Assembly (NCBI GenBank): GCA_959347315.1 | Contig: OY365809.1 | Span: 9,034,588 to 9,098,587 of the forward strand | DNA: 64,000 nucleotides | Direction of reading: 5' to 3' | From: Bimastos eiseni | Lineage: Eukaryota; Annelida; Clitellata; Crassiclitellata; Lumbricidae | Part shown: positions 40,985 through 53,026 of the stretch, piece after piece | Layout of the letters: every line of letters starts with the position of its first letter | Numbering within the stretch: the stretch's first letter is position 1 | Position numbers and translations under genes: made by a program | Notes under the pieces: model-generated | Database searches by the model: none | What the model was told of the DNA's origin: nothing | Seen by the model: the letters and a program-made list of their open reading frames with translations, nothing else

Positions 40985-43900
40985 CTAAACGATAGCAACG
41001 ATAAACAATACACCATCTTACTTACTTAGTTGGTCATGATTAGGTCTGCTGCACATTGGATCTTACAATCCATCAATAATATCTCTCAGTACATCACAAG
41101 TCATCTCTGATGGTCTACAGCCAATCTTGAATGATCTGTCTCCTGATCATCTCTTCCTTTTCCTTAATGGGATCCATTCCATTCCCTTGTTTTCCCTTCT
41201 ACATTTATCCATAAGGAATACATATCCCATCAAATTCAGTCTCCTCCTCTTTCTGAGGAAATTCTCCAGATCTGCTTGTCCTCTCTGTCTTTGACCACAT
41301 GAAACCATTCAAAATTCCTCCTTTGCCATCTAGGTCTATTCCTGCTTCTTGCCATCCCATTGTCTGTCCGTCTGTCTGTCTGTTTGTCTGTCTGTTCATC
41401 TGTCAATTTGTCTCCGTCTGCTATGCATTCAGTGTTTGCCAATAAATTAATAACTTTTTGCTCAACTAATCATGTGTCATCTCTTTTAACAAATACTTTT
41501 AATTCCAGATTAAATTTCAAAAGCAATGTCCTCACCAGAATCAGTAACAGATATACCATTTAGTTCAACCTTTTGTACCAGTACATTGCACCTATTCAAG
41601 CTATAAAGACAACATTACATTACCTGGAACCCATTCACTTGTTTTTTCATTTTTTCTGATAATTCTTTTAAATGTGGATCAAGAATTCCACTTGTGTTTT
41701 ATAGAACATTTGGCTTTACATATCTTCCTTTTAGTAAAAACAAAACAAACCCAGTACTGGTTGCCCGCCATTGTGTACGCAGGAGGCATCATTGTCATAC
41801 CATATGGTAGACTCAAAGGAGAAATTGGTATGACCTACAAAGACATTAATAAGTCCATAACCAAGCAATTCACAGTAATTCAGTATTAAACTCTCTCAGA
41901 AGAAACGTCACCTTACTAAACACTCCAAAGCGTTAATAACTGACTATTTTTAGATGTGTACTTATGATACTACTAGTGATAGAGTTATTGAGTACAGCAC
42001 GGTGCAGAGTAAGAAACAGTAATATGTAAGAAATTCAGCTTTATTGGCCTATTGCCAATTTAGCACTGCATTAGAGTTTCAAAATATCGTGACTAATGGT
42101 TCAATTTAAAACAACAGAAGTTCATTAATTTGAGGAACCACAACAAAAGTCAGTCATAACTGTCTGCCAAAGACAAGCTGACATCTGCTAAGAACTTACA
42201 GCAATTCAAACTAAGGTTCAAAAGTAGGAGAAGAAAGCACTTACAATGGCAGGAGACATGGACCCAGAAGACGTGGGCATCACTCCAGTTGTGCCAGCCC
42301 CAGAGGGATTAACTCTAGAAAGAATGACAAATACCAAATCATCAAAATGACCTGAAAACCATAATACGCTGTCAGATCTCAACTGCATTACCATAAAATA
42401 AGTTTTGATTGTAATTTTTTATTGAAGTGACCAATGACTAATGTAATTTGTAATTGTGACAACGGCCTTCTAACTGTACAATTACAAAGCCCTTCTAACT
42501 GTAGAAGTCTAAATCAGATCAAACATCCCATAGATTGCCAGGCACGTTATACTAAATCAATCTGACTTCTTGGGTACGAAACAAGTCGTCAGTTGATAGG
42601 TGCTTTTATTGACAAATCTATACTTTGAAGCTGATTGAATAATAGAGATATTTTGAGGAAAAAATAGAAAATTTCTGGAGATGCATTGTAAACCAGCCAT
42701 CTTTTCCAGCAGTTGTGACCCAACACCTTTGTCACAAATGAGCCAAATCAATATTGCAAAAGAGGCAGATAGGTAGACCGGAAGGGGACGAGAGTAAGGT
42801 GTGGTTGAGGGAGACGAGAGTACAGAGTGGAAGAGGAAGACATCAGCCATTTTAGCGATGGAAGAACCAAAGGCCCTTCTTTCATGACGGTCGCTTGCGG
42901 GTACATTGTTGGCTGGTAAATTTTCTTATTTTATCGGTTGGCTGAAGGTTAAAGTGAGTGCTAGTATTAAAAGGATTTTACAATGATTTCTTATGGATTT
43001 GCAGGTGAATGTATGCATAGGGGTGTGCGTGTGTAGTTATATTGCAAATGGTGTTATCTACAGCCTATGGCATGCGTTTAATTTGTTTCAGTTCGTTGGT
43101 GAAGTACTGTTCGTTGGTGAAGTGCTGTTCTATGGTGAAGTGCCGTTCGCTGGCAAACAGGAGAAGAATCTTCTGTATCTTCTTTGAAGGGCTTGTATTG
43201 CATGTGACTGCATCAACTCAATGTATCATGATTAATTATGTGAAGATAAATCAATGTTTGTAACTATTTGCACTATTAAAGTTTTTGGAAATCTAAATTT
43301 ACCTATGACTTGGGCAACTACGAAGACAACAACGAATCCCGTGACAACCTTAATGCTGTGGTTAACCTCCCCATTACTTTCTATATGCCCTAACTTGAAG
43401 TTTAGTCAATTAAGAGAAAGTTTTTAACCTGATGGATCATCCTCTCTCTTTGGTTTGATGATATTGATAGTGAAAACCGTTACATCAATATACATACATA
43501 TGTAATGGTGTGTAACATAGTGCATGTATCTAAGTATGCACATGTGTGCAAGCAATCAAACATGCATAGATAAGTGCAACTGTATCAGTGAGCATGCACA
43601 AAGGTCTGGTCTAAATCAGACATTATATTACAAATTGAAGAATGGTGATAATTATTATGGTTAATGATGATTATTAAAATACAAAGCATATATCATCGGA
43701 CTAGCCTCATTGTACTTTCAGTGAGAGTGAGGCTGGCTAAGTCAAAAGTCTTCGTTGGAGGAGCACTGTTGATGACGGTTGGTTTAAGAATTTCACCAAA
43801 ACTGTTGAATCCTATCAGACAATTACAGAAATGTATTACAATTTGTAAGCATGCTAATTGATGCACACAAAGCCCAGTGCCACATCATACTTACAAATAC

Positions 43901-46900
43901 AATCAGTTGAAAAAATATTATAAACCACAGGAAGAACATCAGTTACTGAAACTGTCAAATAAACACCAAAAGTAACTCAAAACAGAATATCAACAATGTA
44001 CATTGTGCGTTTGTCAGCGCTGTGGGTGGTATTCACCACATTGGAAAACATAGCATGCCAGTGGGAGGGTAACAATAACAGCCAATGTCCACCTGCTCAA
44101 TCATTTAAATCATTTTGTTCTCAACTCACAACTTGCTTTATCAAATGGCTTATCCTCATCAACAAAAACCTCTCTGTCTTAGTGTCTGATTATCTGATAT
44201 TAACCTCTTTATAACCTGCTTTTGGTGTGCCATCGGTTGTGTGTTAGACACCAGTGCGATAGAAGTAATAAATAATATTTGCAACACAATTGGAGACCCA
44301 CATAACGAATTTAATTCAATTTCAAAAGCTGACTGACCTGGTGGTGGTGCACCTAATGGCTTTGCCATTGAATTTTCTGAAAAATGCATGAATAAGAATA
44401 GAGCACAATACTTCAGTGTAAATCAAAGAAAGATTCTCCCAAAACAAACATTAAAGATTTATCTTGAAAAGCAAATCAGAATAACTACAGTCCAATAAAG
44501 CTGCCTTTCAGTAAATATGTTGAAGGGGCGCTATAGAAATGTTTGATTGCATTAAATTATAATACGTAGCGTTTTAATTGTAACTTGTAATCTATAACTT
44601 CTCCTGCGTGTGTGGCTGTCAAATGCAAAAGGCAGCAACCAATGGAGCAACAAAGCAATCCAGATAAAACAACTATAATCAGAAAAATATGAAAAAGATA
44701 TTGACCTAATTACAAGGCCTGATTGTAAGACTGAAAACGTTTTCGAATTGTACAAATAAAATGGCCTTTTTGATCTAAGATCCTGGCCTTCATATTGCAG
44801 GACATTCTTTTATTTATCTACTTCAATTTCAACCGACACCTGCAATCCATTTCAGATGATCCAATAGTTTTCAAGATATTTCTGCTAAGTACATTATATA
44901 AGCACATGCAAATTGACAATTTATTTTAACACTGGTACCTGCCTTGCCTTTCGGGCCTTTGAACGAGCAAAGACAAATTAATGAACCACTGAAACACTTT
45001 CCCATTGCTTCCCAGCTTTGATGCCGATTAATGTCCTTGATGACAAATGTATGCCAGCATAATACTAAGAATAATCAAGAAACTCCTAAAGGTTCATTGT
45101 GACAATACCCAGAGGGCTTCAGGCAATGCATGTCACTACTTTAAAGGTCAATTCAGTGCGCATACCTGATTTCAAGAAAAGTCCTGACAGCATGAGTTAG
45201 TAAATCAGAGTGTGTTCAGCAAGTTCAAAGCTGCAATTGTTGGTTCATAGAAGCCTGGCAAATAAAAAACATACGAAATGTCTTTAACCACTGAAGACCT
45301 AAACGACTGACCAGCAAAAGCTGACTCCAGTTCCTGACTGCGCAGAACTTTAGTCTCAAAGGTTTCGCCTGACGCAGTCTCCATTGAGCTCCGCCTGACA
45401 TTGGATGATGCTGTTGTTCGTGGCGCAGCTGTAGGAGGTGGCACGGCTGATGTCCTTGGTGATGCAACAGGAGTTGCAACCATTGTTCTTGGTGATGCAA
45501 CCGGTTGAGTTGTTGCCCTTGCTGTGGGACTCGATGACTGCTGCTTCAATTTCTCTTTCTGTCAATCCATTTATCAAACTGCCAAGAATTAGGAAAGGCA
45601 GAACTTAACGATAAAAGCAATCAGAACAATTAATTTCAATGATTTTGTAGAACCGCATTCACAAGACTATATAATATATATGATATATATATATATATAC
45701 ACCATACATAAAAACATATACATAAGTATATATAAGTATAATATATAAGTATATATAAATATATACCACATGCTTTTCCTTTGGATGAGATTGTACAGTT
45801 AAACCATATAAATATTATTTATTGTATAAATATACACAGATCTACTATAATCCTATGTACTAACAGACAAAGGAATTAGCTTTCTATAGCAACTCTCCCG
45901 TCAGTGTCAACACTGGAATGAGCCATTTTCTTTGTAGATAAGATTAAACTTTGCAGCAATATTGCATTTAATGACTAGATACAAACACATAAACGAAGTT
46001 AATATATAGCAATATAAGTAACTATTTAGTCACCTTTAGTTGGTCAAGCTGTCTCTGTTCTTCTTCAAGAATTCGCTGTCGTTCGGCATCAGTGATTGTC
46101 AAGGCACCAGCGCCAGCACCAGGTGCAACGCCCACCTCGGCAGCAGCAGTGAAATTACTGATGGCTTTAGTCACTCCAGGCACTGGCCTAAATTCAAACA
46201 CAATTAAGAGTAATTCACTAAGTTCAGCTGATAAATTAATTGTTCAATGAATTACATCTAAACATCAACCAATGCTTATTCATGCATAAAATCCATCAAA
46301 CTGGATGCAACTACAAGTCTGCTGAAGCTACAAATCAACTCAAATAAAAAGTTTAAACTTAGATAATAAAAAAAAGACAACTTAGGGCGTGTGCTAACTT
46401 TGGAAGTGGAGCCGATACTCCAGACCTCTTGCTGCTCTCCAGTGATTTCAAATGCTCCTCAAGGGCATCCACAAGACTTGCTGGAGCCTGCAAAGACAGA
46501 TCAACAGATTTAATCTAAGGCAAACTCTCGAACTAGCTCTGAGAATACAGCACCACAAACAAACTCAATGCCAATAATGGCACAGAACTTGCAAACTGTT
46601 GTCATAAGTTTATACAGCAACTTGCATTCTCTGTTGTTGGCATAATGGCATGGAATTGGTTTCCATTATCATTGCGTCTTATACCTAGGGTTCCCGATTG
46701 TTGACTTTTTAACGATACCGTTCCATAGTGAATATGATTTGGTGTCGCCCTCCTCCATTCTCCCGGCTTGGGACTGGCACTGTCAGAACATGTACAGTGG
46801 CGGAGTTTTATACCTAGGGTTCACTCAGATGTGTTTTATAGTAGACCGTTCCTTTCAGCCAGGGTTGGGTCGGGAGCACTCCTGACACCTTGAAGAGGTG

Positions 46901-49900
46901 CCATATAAATCTTTGAATGAGTGAGTGAACAAGTTCATACTAAGCCCCAAATACGATGCACTCAGCAACCACCTGGAAAAAGTCAATGAGCATATGTAGC
47001 TATAGCATTTACCAAGTGAATACACCCATACCATGCACAACATAAAATCCCTTTCGAGTATAATTTAAACAGGAAAATAACTGCTAATCAATCACAGTAA
47101 TCAACTGCTTTTCATCTAGAACACTGTTTTCACTCCAGTGTGACCACTGATTGAGGTCCAGTGCAGAGAACTCATTGTAACATAACAATATGACTCCATA
47201 CATTAGATTGGATTTATGGTCGATCAGCTAGTTACATTATATTGTTGAAGCTCCTATAAAACCAATGACTATCTGTTTCCCTACTTGGGCCAAGTCTGGG
47301 ATTTCCTGTTTGTCAATGCCCATCATCTGAAAAGAGAAAACAAAAATTCACAAAGTCACCAGAGGTGGTGATGGTGTTGGTGAAAGTTGATGTTAGTGGT
47401 CGTGGTGATGGTTATCATCATCTTCATCTCGTTGGTCATGATAATAAGCAGAGGAAGAAGCAGATGTGGATGATAACGACAATGAAACAAGCCTTAGACT
47501 TAAGTGAATGGGAATTTCTCCAGACAGTCGTTATACAACAGAGACTAAATAAACCGTTAAAACATAAACAAATTGTGGCCAAATATTAACAGTATCCCAA
47601 AATTCACATTTAGACAGCTCAGACACTAGAGCTGATAGCAAGGACATAGAAAACTTAATCTCTTAATAAATCAGAACTGTAGCACACAGCAGCCAATTGT
47701 CTAAAATAACTAAGCAAACACTGGCAGTCAAGGCAGTTAATAGTGAGAAAGATATCTGAAGTGTCTCACAAACATACTAACCTCAGCCACCCGAAAGAAC
47801 GCCTGAACTGACTCCATGCGAACAATGAACTTCTTATAAATGTCAAGCGCCTCAACACAGAGACGTCGATCCATCTCAAAATATTTCTCTGCAAAATATC
47901 AAACATTTGCATCCGATTATAATTATTAAACGTTACCCTCAGCAAAATATAATTACAGGTAAGATCGGCAAATACGAAACAGAAAAAGTAAATTTAATAA
48001 CACACTTGTCTACAAGTCTCTAAAAAAGATCTTCAGAAGTATTGTCTTGAGGTTGAAAGATCGTTCGAGATACTGCTAGGGCTATGGCCGATTGGTTAGT
48101 GTTGGGTCTGTAGCATAGAGAACACGGGTTCAAAGCTCATCTAACGCAGTTGCTGTGTAGGGACAGCGAGCAAGAACTTCACTCATAATTGCTCAATGCT
48201 ATCAGAATTCTATAATATAAACTTCGGAAGGAGGACAATATCAAAATACAGTTGTACTGTATAACCCCGCCCCACAGCATGCATTGCCACTCATTTACTC
48301 ACTTATAAAGTCTAGCAGTAACCCATTCAAATGTTGCTTAACTTTACTGTGTCTGATGCTAGGTTAAACTGTTAGTGATAGCCTTGTATGAAGACATCAC
48401 AGGCCATACAACCACACAAACAAACAAACAATCAAGCGCACACACTCACACAGCAATTGGCTGATTTGAAACAAACCAAGTAAGTTGATGATGCCATCAT
48501 TGTAGCATGCAAACAGACGAATCAGATCTTTGAAGAGAGCCAAGAAGCAGACGTTAATGACGCCATTCATCAGTTCATTTGGTGATACCTGATTTCCAGC
48601 AACATGCAATTTATGCATATTAGCCGCAAACCAACGGTCCTTTACAATCTTCTAATAACAGATCAACTCTAAACGCTGAAAAGCCAACAATGTCAAGTCA
48701 TTGGACCCTACCTTGTAGAATTGACGTTGACATAGATATGGAATAACTGACAAACAACTTAATCGCATGTAAAAACCGATGATGAAAGTTGGTTAACAGA
48801 TTAGAAAACAGCAAAAATATCAATTTAACATCATGCATTTGGATTAAAGACAAACACACAGAAGTCAAAAGGACCAACACCCAGTGCCATACCGAGCTAT
48901 AATTGCGCCCTGTGCCTAGCTAATTTCGACCTGTGCGTAGCATCAATTTGGCGCCCCACATTTTTGAAAATAGTGCATTTTATGAAAAAATAAGTTATTC
49001 CATCCTGAAATTTACACCCTTTCCACATTTGCGCCCGGGGCCTTGGCCCGCTGGCCCCCCCTTGGTACGGTCCCGCCGACACCTCTCAGTGTCACACAAA
49101 TTTAAGAGACAGTTCAAGGGTAGAGTCATGCAGTCATGTCACGTCACCAGGGTTAATACAAATTTTAATTTGATCATAGTTTATAGCAAATGGAAACGAT
49201 TGACTTACGTTGAAGCTCATGAGAACATCAAGTTGATTCTGAAGAATCGGAAGAGCCTTCAACAACTAAAACAGACAGAATTTGATGGCAATTCTAAAAG
49301 CTAACAACTGCAAGAAAAATGATGAAAAAAGAATATGCCATTATTTGACAGCAACAATTAAGATAATAATCTTAGTGGTGACTATGAAAATTAACATCCA
49401 TTATAAACAAAGCCCACTCCACAAATAAACTCTAACTTAAAGACGAGAGCATGAAAAACTTGCAATAAAATACAATGGACAGATGTAATATCTGACAACA
49501 AATTCCACTTACCTTATCAGTGTCCATCTTTCTCAGCAGTCCATCCTCTTTTCTACATGCAAAAACAACAAGCTGGAATTAAGCAACAGCTCATAAGAAT
49601 CATAAAAAGCAAGCTTCACCTAAACAATTCTTCACCTTATAAAATCTGACAAACAATATTTCTATGAGTGAACTGGGCATACACGAGAAAATGAGATGTA
49701 AAGTAATGGAGCACTTATTTAGCGCCACTCGAATCATAGGCGCTCACGACTCAACACAAAACTAAAGAGAAAAAAGGGAAAGTCTTCAAGCACGTCCAGA
49801 AGGCAGCAGGGGAGAAAGACAGTACAGCTCCAAGTGAAGAGGAAAGGGGGAGGGTATTCCAGCTGGTGGGACCCATGAAGGCAAAATTTCTGGATTGGGC

Positions 49901-52900
49901 CGTGGCAGAGCGTATGCGGGGTACCACCAGAAGTTCGCAGGCAGAGGAACGAAGAGAAACCCGGTGCGGAATAGAGGAGACCATAATGCAGAGAGTAATA
50001 ATGTAGGACCTAAGGAGACAGCTATGCATCAACGCAAGGGTCTTGAAACGAATGGCAAAAGTGATCAGCTGACAAATATAAGGACTAATCAAGTAGCCAA
50101 GTATTTGGATATACTATTTGACAGATCCAGGTACGAATTTAATACCATTTACACCACACGTGAAGCTTCACATTTTCATGACATAATAACAAATAATTGA
50201 ATGAAATTTCATACTTGTAATAACTAATACATTTCTCATTAAATTTTTATGAATAAATAATTAAAGAAATGGACTTAACTTCCATTGTGCACTTTTAAAT
50301 ATATGCAATTTTCTGGTGAATTATAAATGAAAGTAAGTTACACAAACAAAGAATTATTTGCAACAATTTATATCTATAGTAGCCTATATGCCAAGGCGAA
50401 TAGTGCAGAAAAATGGGGCATTCGGACAAGGCATTTAGGTAAACACAGCTAAGTGAATATAATTATATTCAAGAGTACATTTTACTAAGATTGATAGCAA
50501 TAACAGACATTATCTTCATTTATTGATAACTGACAGGTTTTGAAAAGAGAATCCTAAAATAAATGCACAAATCAAAATGAACAACTTCCAAAATGCATGT
50601 AGCAATAAAAAATAAACCGACCCTCTTCTGACTTTGCAGAAGTCGTATCCCATGTGACGATATGATACAGATTTCTCCATCACGTATCGTCCATAGCGAC
50701 GAACAAAAACAGACATCTCGTACCCTAACAAGTAGGCAAACACATGACAGAAACAAACCCTTCAGGACAATTGTGTAGTTTTACCTGTCTTTGTCACGAG
50801 TCAAAGTGTAAACTTAGCAGAAGATACAAAGAAAGTGAATAACTCGCAGGCAAACACATAAGCATTGTTAGAAATTGCCTTCTTCTGCCTCACTCTCTGT
50901 CAGAACCTTGTGTATTCCTTGCCATAGGTCCCTCTGATTGGCTGCAAATGGTGCTCCTGCAGTGCCTTGGATCGTCCACTACCCAGCACAGTCTTGCTAC
51001 TTTAGGCTCTGTAGTGACTTCCTGCTTGATCACGAGCACAGCTGATCCTGAAATAGTCTTCCTCTTAAAATCAGAAATCAGCTAATCAATCTGTCACTTT
51101 TCCTGCTCCACATGTGCTAGAAGTCTGAGCATTGGACCTCCCGCTTTGTAGGGAGTGCAGTTGAGTTTTGTTTCTTGAAGCTGTGTTTATAAGTTTTCAC
51201 CTTTGCTTAAGTATGCCATATCATCTCTTTTGGCTGATCTACTTTCACAGCACACCGCATGACGTTTGGAATTAAAACTCAAGAATTTGTCAGAAAATAC
51301 TCGTCACTGTAATGTTTTCATGATGCTGATTGTCTTGTCTTGTCTTCAACCATTGTTGGTGTGAGGTTTGGATGCACCATGGACAATTCTGCGCCAATTT
51401 AATTAAATTAAAACTAAAAATTTTTTTGCAGATCCAGTTTTCTGATTTTGTTTTGCCTTTTAGTAACTTCATGAATGATGCATTTCTAATAAAATACTCT
51501 CGTTCATCACACTAACTTTATATAAATGTTCAAGTATGAAACAAATTTTAATGCTACATAACCTATGACAAAAATAATTTGATTGCACCTAAAAGGTCAA
51601 ACAAGGTCAAACAAGTTAATTCCAAAATCACATAAACAATTGACAAAATAAGAAGTTTAACCATAATCGACAAAAAAAATCAACAGAAACAAATGATATT
51701 TTAAAGTAAAATTAAATAAAAAAAACACACCAACTGAAGATGTTTTATCCAAGAAATTATCCAAACTAAACGAACAGTTAGTTGAAGCCAAATACTGCAT
51801 GAATCTCTGAAATGGAAAGAAATAGGAAGCCAGTCAGTAAGGAAACTCATAGCATTTTCATGGCCATAAGAACAAAACCAAATAACAAAAGAAATAACGA
51901 GGTAAGTGAGATTCTAATACATTGCACTGTAAATGCAATAATAAACGCATTGCCCTGCTTCTATTATTATTTAGTAATAACTCTCTCTAAAGCACAATTG
52001 TATAATACACAATGTATCAAATGATGGTGCATCATATAGATACCAAATGGTCAACAAATATCATGTCACCAGTTGATGTTAACATAACATCATGTAACAA
52101 TTAAAATGTGATTAAATGTTTACACTGTCTCAATGATGAGATTGAAGCTAAAAAGCTTTTAAGTTTCAAAGCTGTATAATCTGTGTGAAATGGAACATAG
52201 TAGCTATGATGATAATGGGGTTGTAGTGATGACTATGATGATAATGGGTTTGTAGTGATGACTATGATGATGATCATGACCAGTACAGTAAAGATGAAAA
52301 CGACAATGCTGATGAAATTAAAGACAATGAAGATATTAAACTAAGAATGGCAGACATAGTAACAAGATTAATAACAACTTGGATGATTTTAGCAATGACA
52401 GATAACAGCATTTGCACAAATAAACGGCAATGTCAAAATTGTGTACCTCGTTTCCATAGTTCATAAGATCGTGAATTGTGATCAGTGCTTTGAAGACAAC
52501 AACCCAGCTGGAATTCGCGGTCCGACCAATCAGCTGATTGGCCATTTCTGGTACTGATACATTGGGACTGTTGCTGCAGTATACAAGATCTAAAACAATA
52601 TCATCCTGAGCAATATGGTTCACCATATTGTTACACTTTATATGTTGGCAGTGTATTCCATTGGCATGCTTCATTTCAACATTATAACATGCCATATGCT
52701 AACATACATACAAACATACCATCTGTATTTAATAACTATTTTTATATCTATATCCAAAGTTGGATCTCATAGCCTGTGATTTTCTGATAACTACAGATCT
52801 GCTTATTCAAGAACCAACCCAACGCAAATTTTATATCCAATGCATTGGTCTTAAAACTGATGTGCTTACAATCGAGATGTTTCCGCTTTGGTCCCATCAT

Positions 52901-53026
52901 CTCCTCCGTGGTAGCTTTGAAGACGGCCTTCCCTAGATCCTGGCCCGCTATCGTGTGTTTGGCAGCCATCATTCGATCCACAATACTCTGCCCAGACGCG
53001 CCCTGCCCGTGTATCAATTTATTCAT
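40847..53026 (-). CDS. picalm: PICALM/AP180-type clathrin assembly protein, 16 exons, complete
   Basis: Joining the 16 exons listed separately gives 556 codons including stop, with all splice phases consistent. Residues 11-285 form an ANTH domain. [14 protein letters not shown] (37-50) fits the K-x9-K-x-K-H phosphoinositide-binding signature, and [35 protein letters not shown] and [26 protein letters not shown] follow the family order. A charged helix ([20 protein letters not shown]), a Pro/Ser/Thr linker, a FGEILKPTV block matching FDELGGLLKPTV of human PICALM and a C-terminal NDPFGVL follow; DPF is an AP-2 appendage-binding motif. The protein recruits clathrin to PIP2-rich membrane and sorts VAMPs. 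It is shorter than human PICALM (652 aa). No clathrin box was found, so linker exons may be missing. It is convergent with musashi. Confidence 0.95.
41362..41412 (+). repeat. (CTGT)n microsatellite
   Basis: GTCTGTCCGTCTGTCTGTCTG run with minor interruptions in the last picalm intron. Confidence 0.85.
42245..42312 (-). CDS. picalm: picalm exon 15
   Basis: Residues 488-510, (I/V)[18 protein letters not shown] then SPAI. The acceptor is the second ag in tctagag, because only that choice keeps the frame. Donor gtaagt. Confidence 0.75.
43716..43811 (-). CDS. picalm: picalm exon 14: FGEILKPTV block
   Basis: Residues 456-487, [20 protein letters not shown] then [21 protein letters not shown] aligns with LGGLLKPTV of human PICALM, which makes the exon credible despite a weak donor (gtacaa). 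Phase 1 to 1. Confidence 0.75.
44338..44376 (-). CDS. picalm: picalm exon 13, 39 bases
   Basis: Residues 443-455, [13 protein letters not shown]. Acceptor atttttcag, donor gtcagt, phase 1 to 1, so it could be skipped without a frameshift. Homology alone would not identify it; phase and splice sites support it. Confidence 0.65.
45166..45183 (-). CDS. picalm: Candidate picalm microexon, 18 bases
   Basis: Between exons 12 and 13, the - strand reads TTTACTAACTCATGCTGTCAG, then 18 bases, then donor gtatgc. It has a textbook branch site and acceptor and is phase 1 to 1, so it would insert GLFLKS without disturbing the frame. There is no homology support; alternative neural-type inclusion is only a guess. 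Confidence 0.35.
45312..45558 (-). CDS. picalm: picalm exon 12: Pro/Ser/Thr/Ala-rich linker
   Basis: Residues 361-442. It finishes the charged helix (KEKLKQQ) and continues with a repetitive [18 protein letters not shown] segment, ending SQELESAFA. Acceptor gattgacag, donor gtcagt, phase 0 to 1. Low complexity, as expected for an unstructured endocytic linker. Confidence 0.85.
45664..45770 (+). repeat. TATA-rich microsatellite
   Basis: TATATATGATATATATATAT followed by ACATATACATAAGTATATAT words in a picalm intron. Confidence 0.85.
46034..46187 (-). CDS. picalm: picalm exon 11: linker and charged helix
   Basis: Residues 309-360. A Val/Ala/Gly-rich stretch ([16 protein letters not shown]) leads into [18 protein letters not shown], matching the EEEQARLKALKEQR helix of PICALM. 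Acceptor aatttag, donor gtgact. Confidence 0.92.
46399..46487 (-). CDS. picalm: picalm exon 10
   Basis: Residues 280-308, [20 protein letters not shown] then RSGVSAPLP, equivalent to APSSLLDALEQHLASLEGKK. Acceptor tttgcag, donor gttagc, phase 0 to 2. Confidence 0.92.
46715..46817 (+). repeat. GTCGCCC-type interspersed repeat, copy 2
   Basis: ACCGTTCCATAGTGAATATG, ATTTGGTGTCGCCCTCCTCC, GGCTTGGGACTGGCACTGTC and GTGGCGGAGTT follow the order seen at 60028-60135. It sits in a picalm intron, just before a LINE tail. Confidence 0.8.
46856..46930 (+). mobile_element. LINE 3' tail fragment
   Basis: GTTGGGTCGGGAGCACTCCT is very close to CTTGGGTCGGGAGCGCCGCT at 61239, just after a LINE RT end, and GGTGCCATATAAATCTTTGA then ATGAGTGAGTGA resembles the oligomeric tails of CR1/L2 elements. 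No ORF part is present. Confidence 0.5.
47285..47326 (-). CDS. picalm: picalm exon 9, 42 bases
   Basis: Residues 266-279, [14 protein letters not shown], equivalent to QVGIDRGDIPDLSQ. Acceptor cttttcag, donor gtaggg, phase 0 to 0. Confidence 0.92.
47782..47888 (-). CDS. picalm: picalm exon 8: ANTH C-terminal helices
   Basis: Residues 230-265, [20 protein letters not shown] then [16 protein letters not shown]. Acceptor ttttgcag, donor gttagt. Confidence 0.95.
48077..48260 (+). mobile_element. tRNA-derived SINE, copy 4 (divergent)
   Basis: The head CTATGGCCGATTGGTTAGTG, B-box-like GGGTTCAAAGCTCA and body GTGTAGGGACAGCGAGCAAG follow the family order. The 3' block GGAAGGAGGACAATATCAAA also matches, followed by tacagttgtac. 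The middle differs from copies 1-3, so it is an older copy or a subfamily. It lies in a picalm intron on the antisense strand. Confidence 0.7.
48477..48588 (-). CDS. picalm: picalm exon 7: ANTH C-terminal helices
   Basis: Residues 193-229, [20 protein letters not shown] then [17 protein letters not shown]. Acceptor gaaatcag, donor gtttgt, phase 0 to 1. Confidence 0.95.
49209..49265 (-). CDS. picalm: picalm exon 6, 57 bases
   Basis: Residues 174-192, [19 protein letters not shown], equivalent to LLKTVPIIQNQMDALLDFN. Acceptor gttttag, donor gtaagt. Confidence 0.93.
49513..49552 (-). CDS. picalm: picalm exon 5, 40 bases
   Basis: Residues 160-173, [14 protein letters not shown], equivalent to ADGVMRTMNTEK. 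Acceptor gcatgtag, strong donor gtaagt. A LINE end lies about 150 bases upstream. Confidence 0.9.
49703..50095 (-). mobile_element. LINE 3' part: RT C-terminus and 3' UTR
   Basis: The - strand frame at 50092-49751 encodes [20 protein letters not shown], then [20 protein letters not shown] and [20 protein letters not shown]. These are the hallmarks of the CR1/L2 ORF2 end (LRSS..LLVVPR.R...........FAFMGP..WN.LP). The 3' end TGGCGCTAAATAAGTGCTCC then ATTAC abuts 49703. It is 5'-truncated and sits inside a picalm intron in the gene's own orientation. Confidence 0.85.
50622..50724 (-). CDS. picalm: picalm exon 4: ANTH domain
   Basis: Residues 126-159, [20 protein letters not shown] then [14 protein letters not shown]. 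Acceptor cttgttag, donor gtcggt, phase 1 to 2. Confidence 0.95.
51731..51806 (-). CDS. picalm: picalm exon 3: ANTH domain
   Basis: Residues 101-125, [20 protein letters not shown] then KTSSV, aligning with RFIQYLASRNTLFNLSNFLDKS of human PICALM. Acceptor atttcag, donor gtgtgt. Confidence 0.95.
52196..52285 (+). repeat. 33-bp direct repeat (ATGATGATAATGGGGTTGTA type)
   Basis: GACTATGATGATAATGGG and GTTTGTAGTGAT words occur two to three times head-to-tail in a picalm intron. Confidence 0.75.
52447..52589 (-). CDS. picalm: picalm exon 2: ANTH helices
   Basis: Residues 53-100, acceptor ttttag, donor gtacac. It contains the strongly conserved [20 protein letters not shown] then GNE. Phase 1 in, phase 0 out. 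Confidence 0.95.
52870..53026 (-). CDS. picalm: picalm exon 1: N-terminus, PIP2-binding motif
   Basis: Residues 1-52 ([20 protein letters not shown]...HLD), donor gtaagc. I start at MNKL because family members begin about 5-12 residues before SGQS. The frame stays open upstream to 53191, but the - strand just before the ATG reads tttttttttaccctactttg then tgtag, a good splice acceptor ending at 53032. A 5' UTR intron is therefore likely and the upstream codons are probably non-coding. Confidence 0.93.

Noticed and set aside
41624..41689. Open stretch [20 protein letters not shown] with a good - strand donor in the last picalm intron
   Set aside because: No acceptor places it in phase between exons 15 and 16, so it was not added to the gene model.
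44937..44990. Possible picalm exon ending FKGPKGKAG before donor gtacca
   Set aside because: The acceptor that fits the splicing phase leads to an immediate stop codon.
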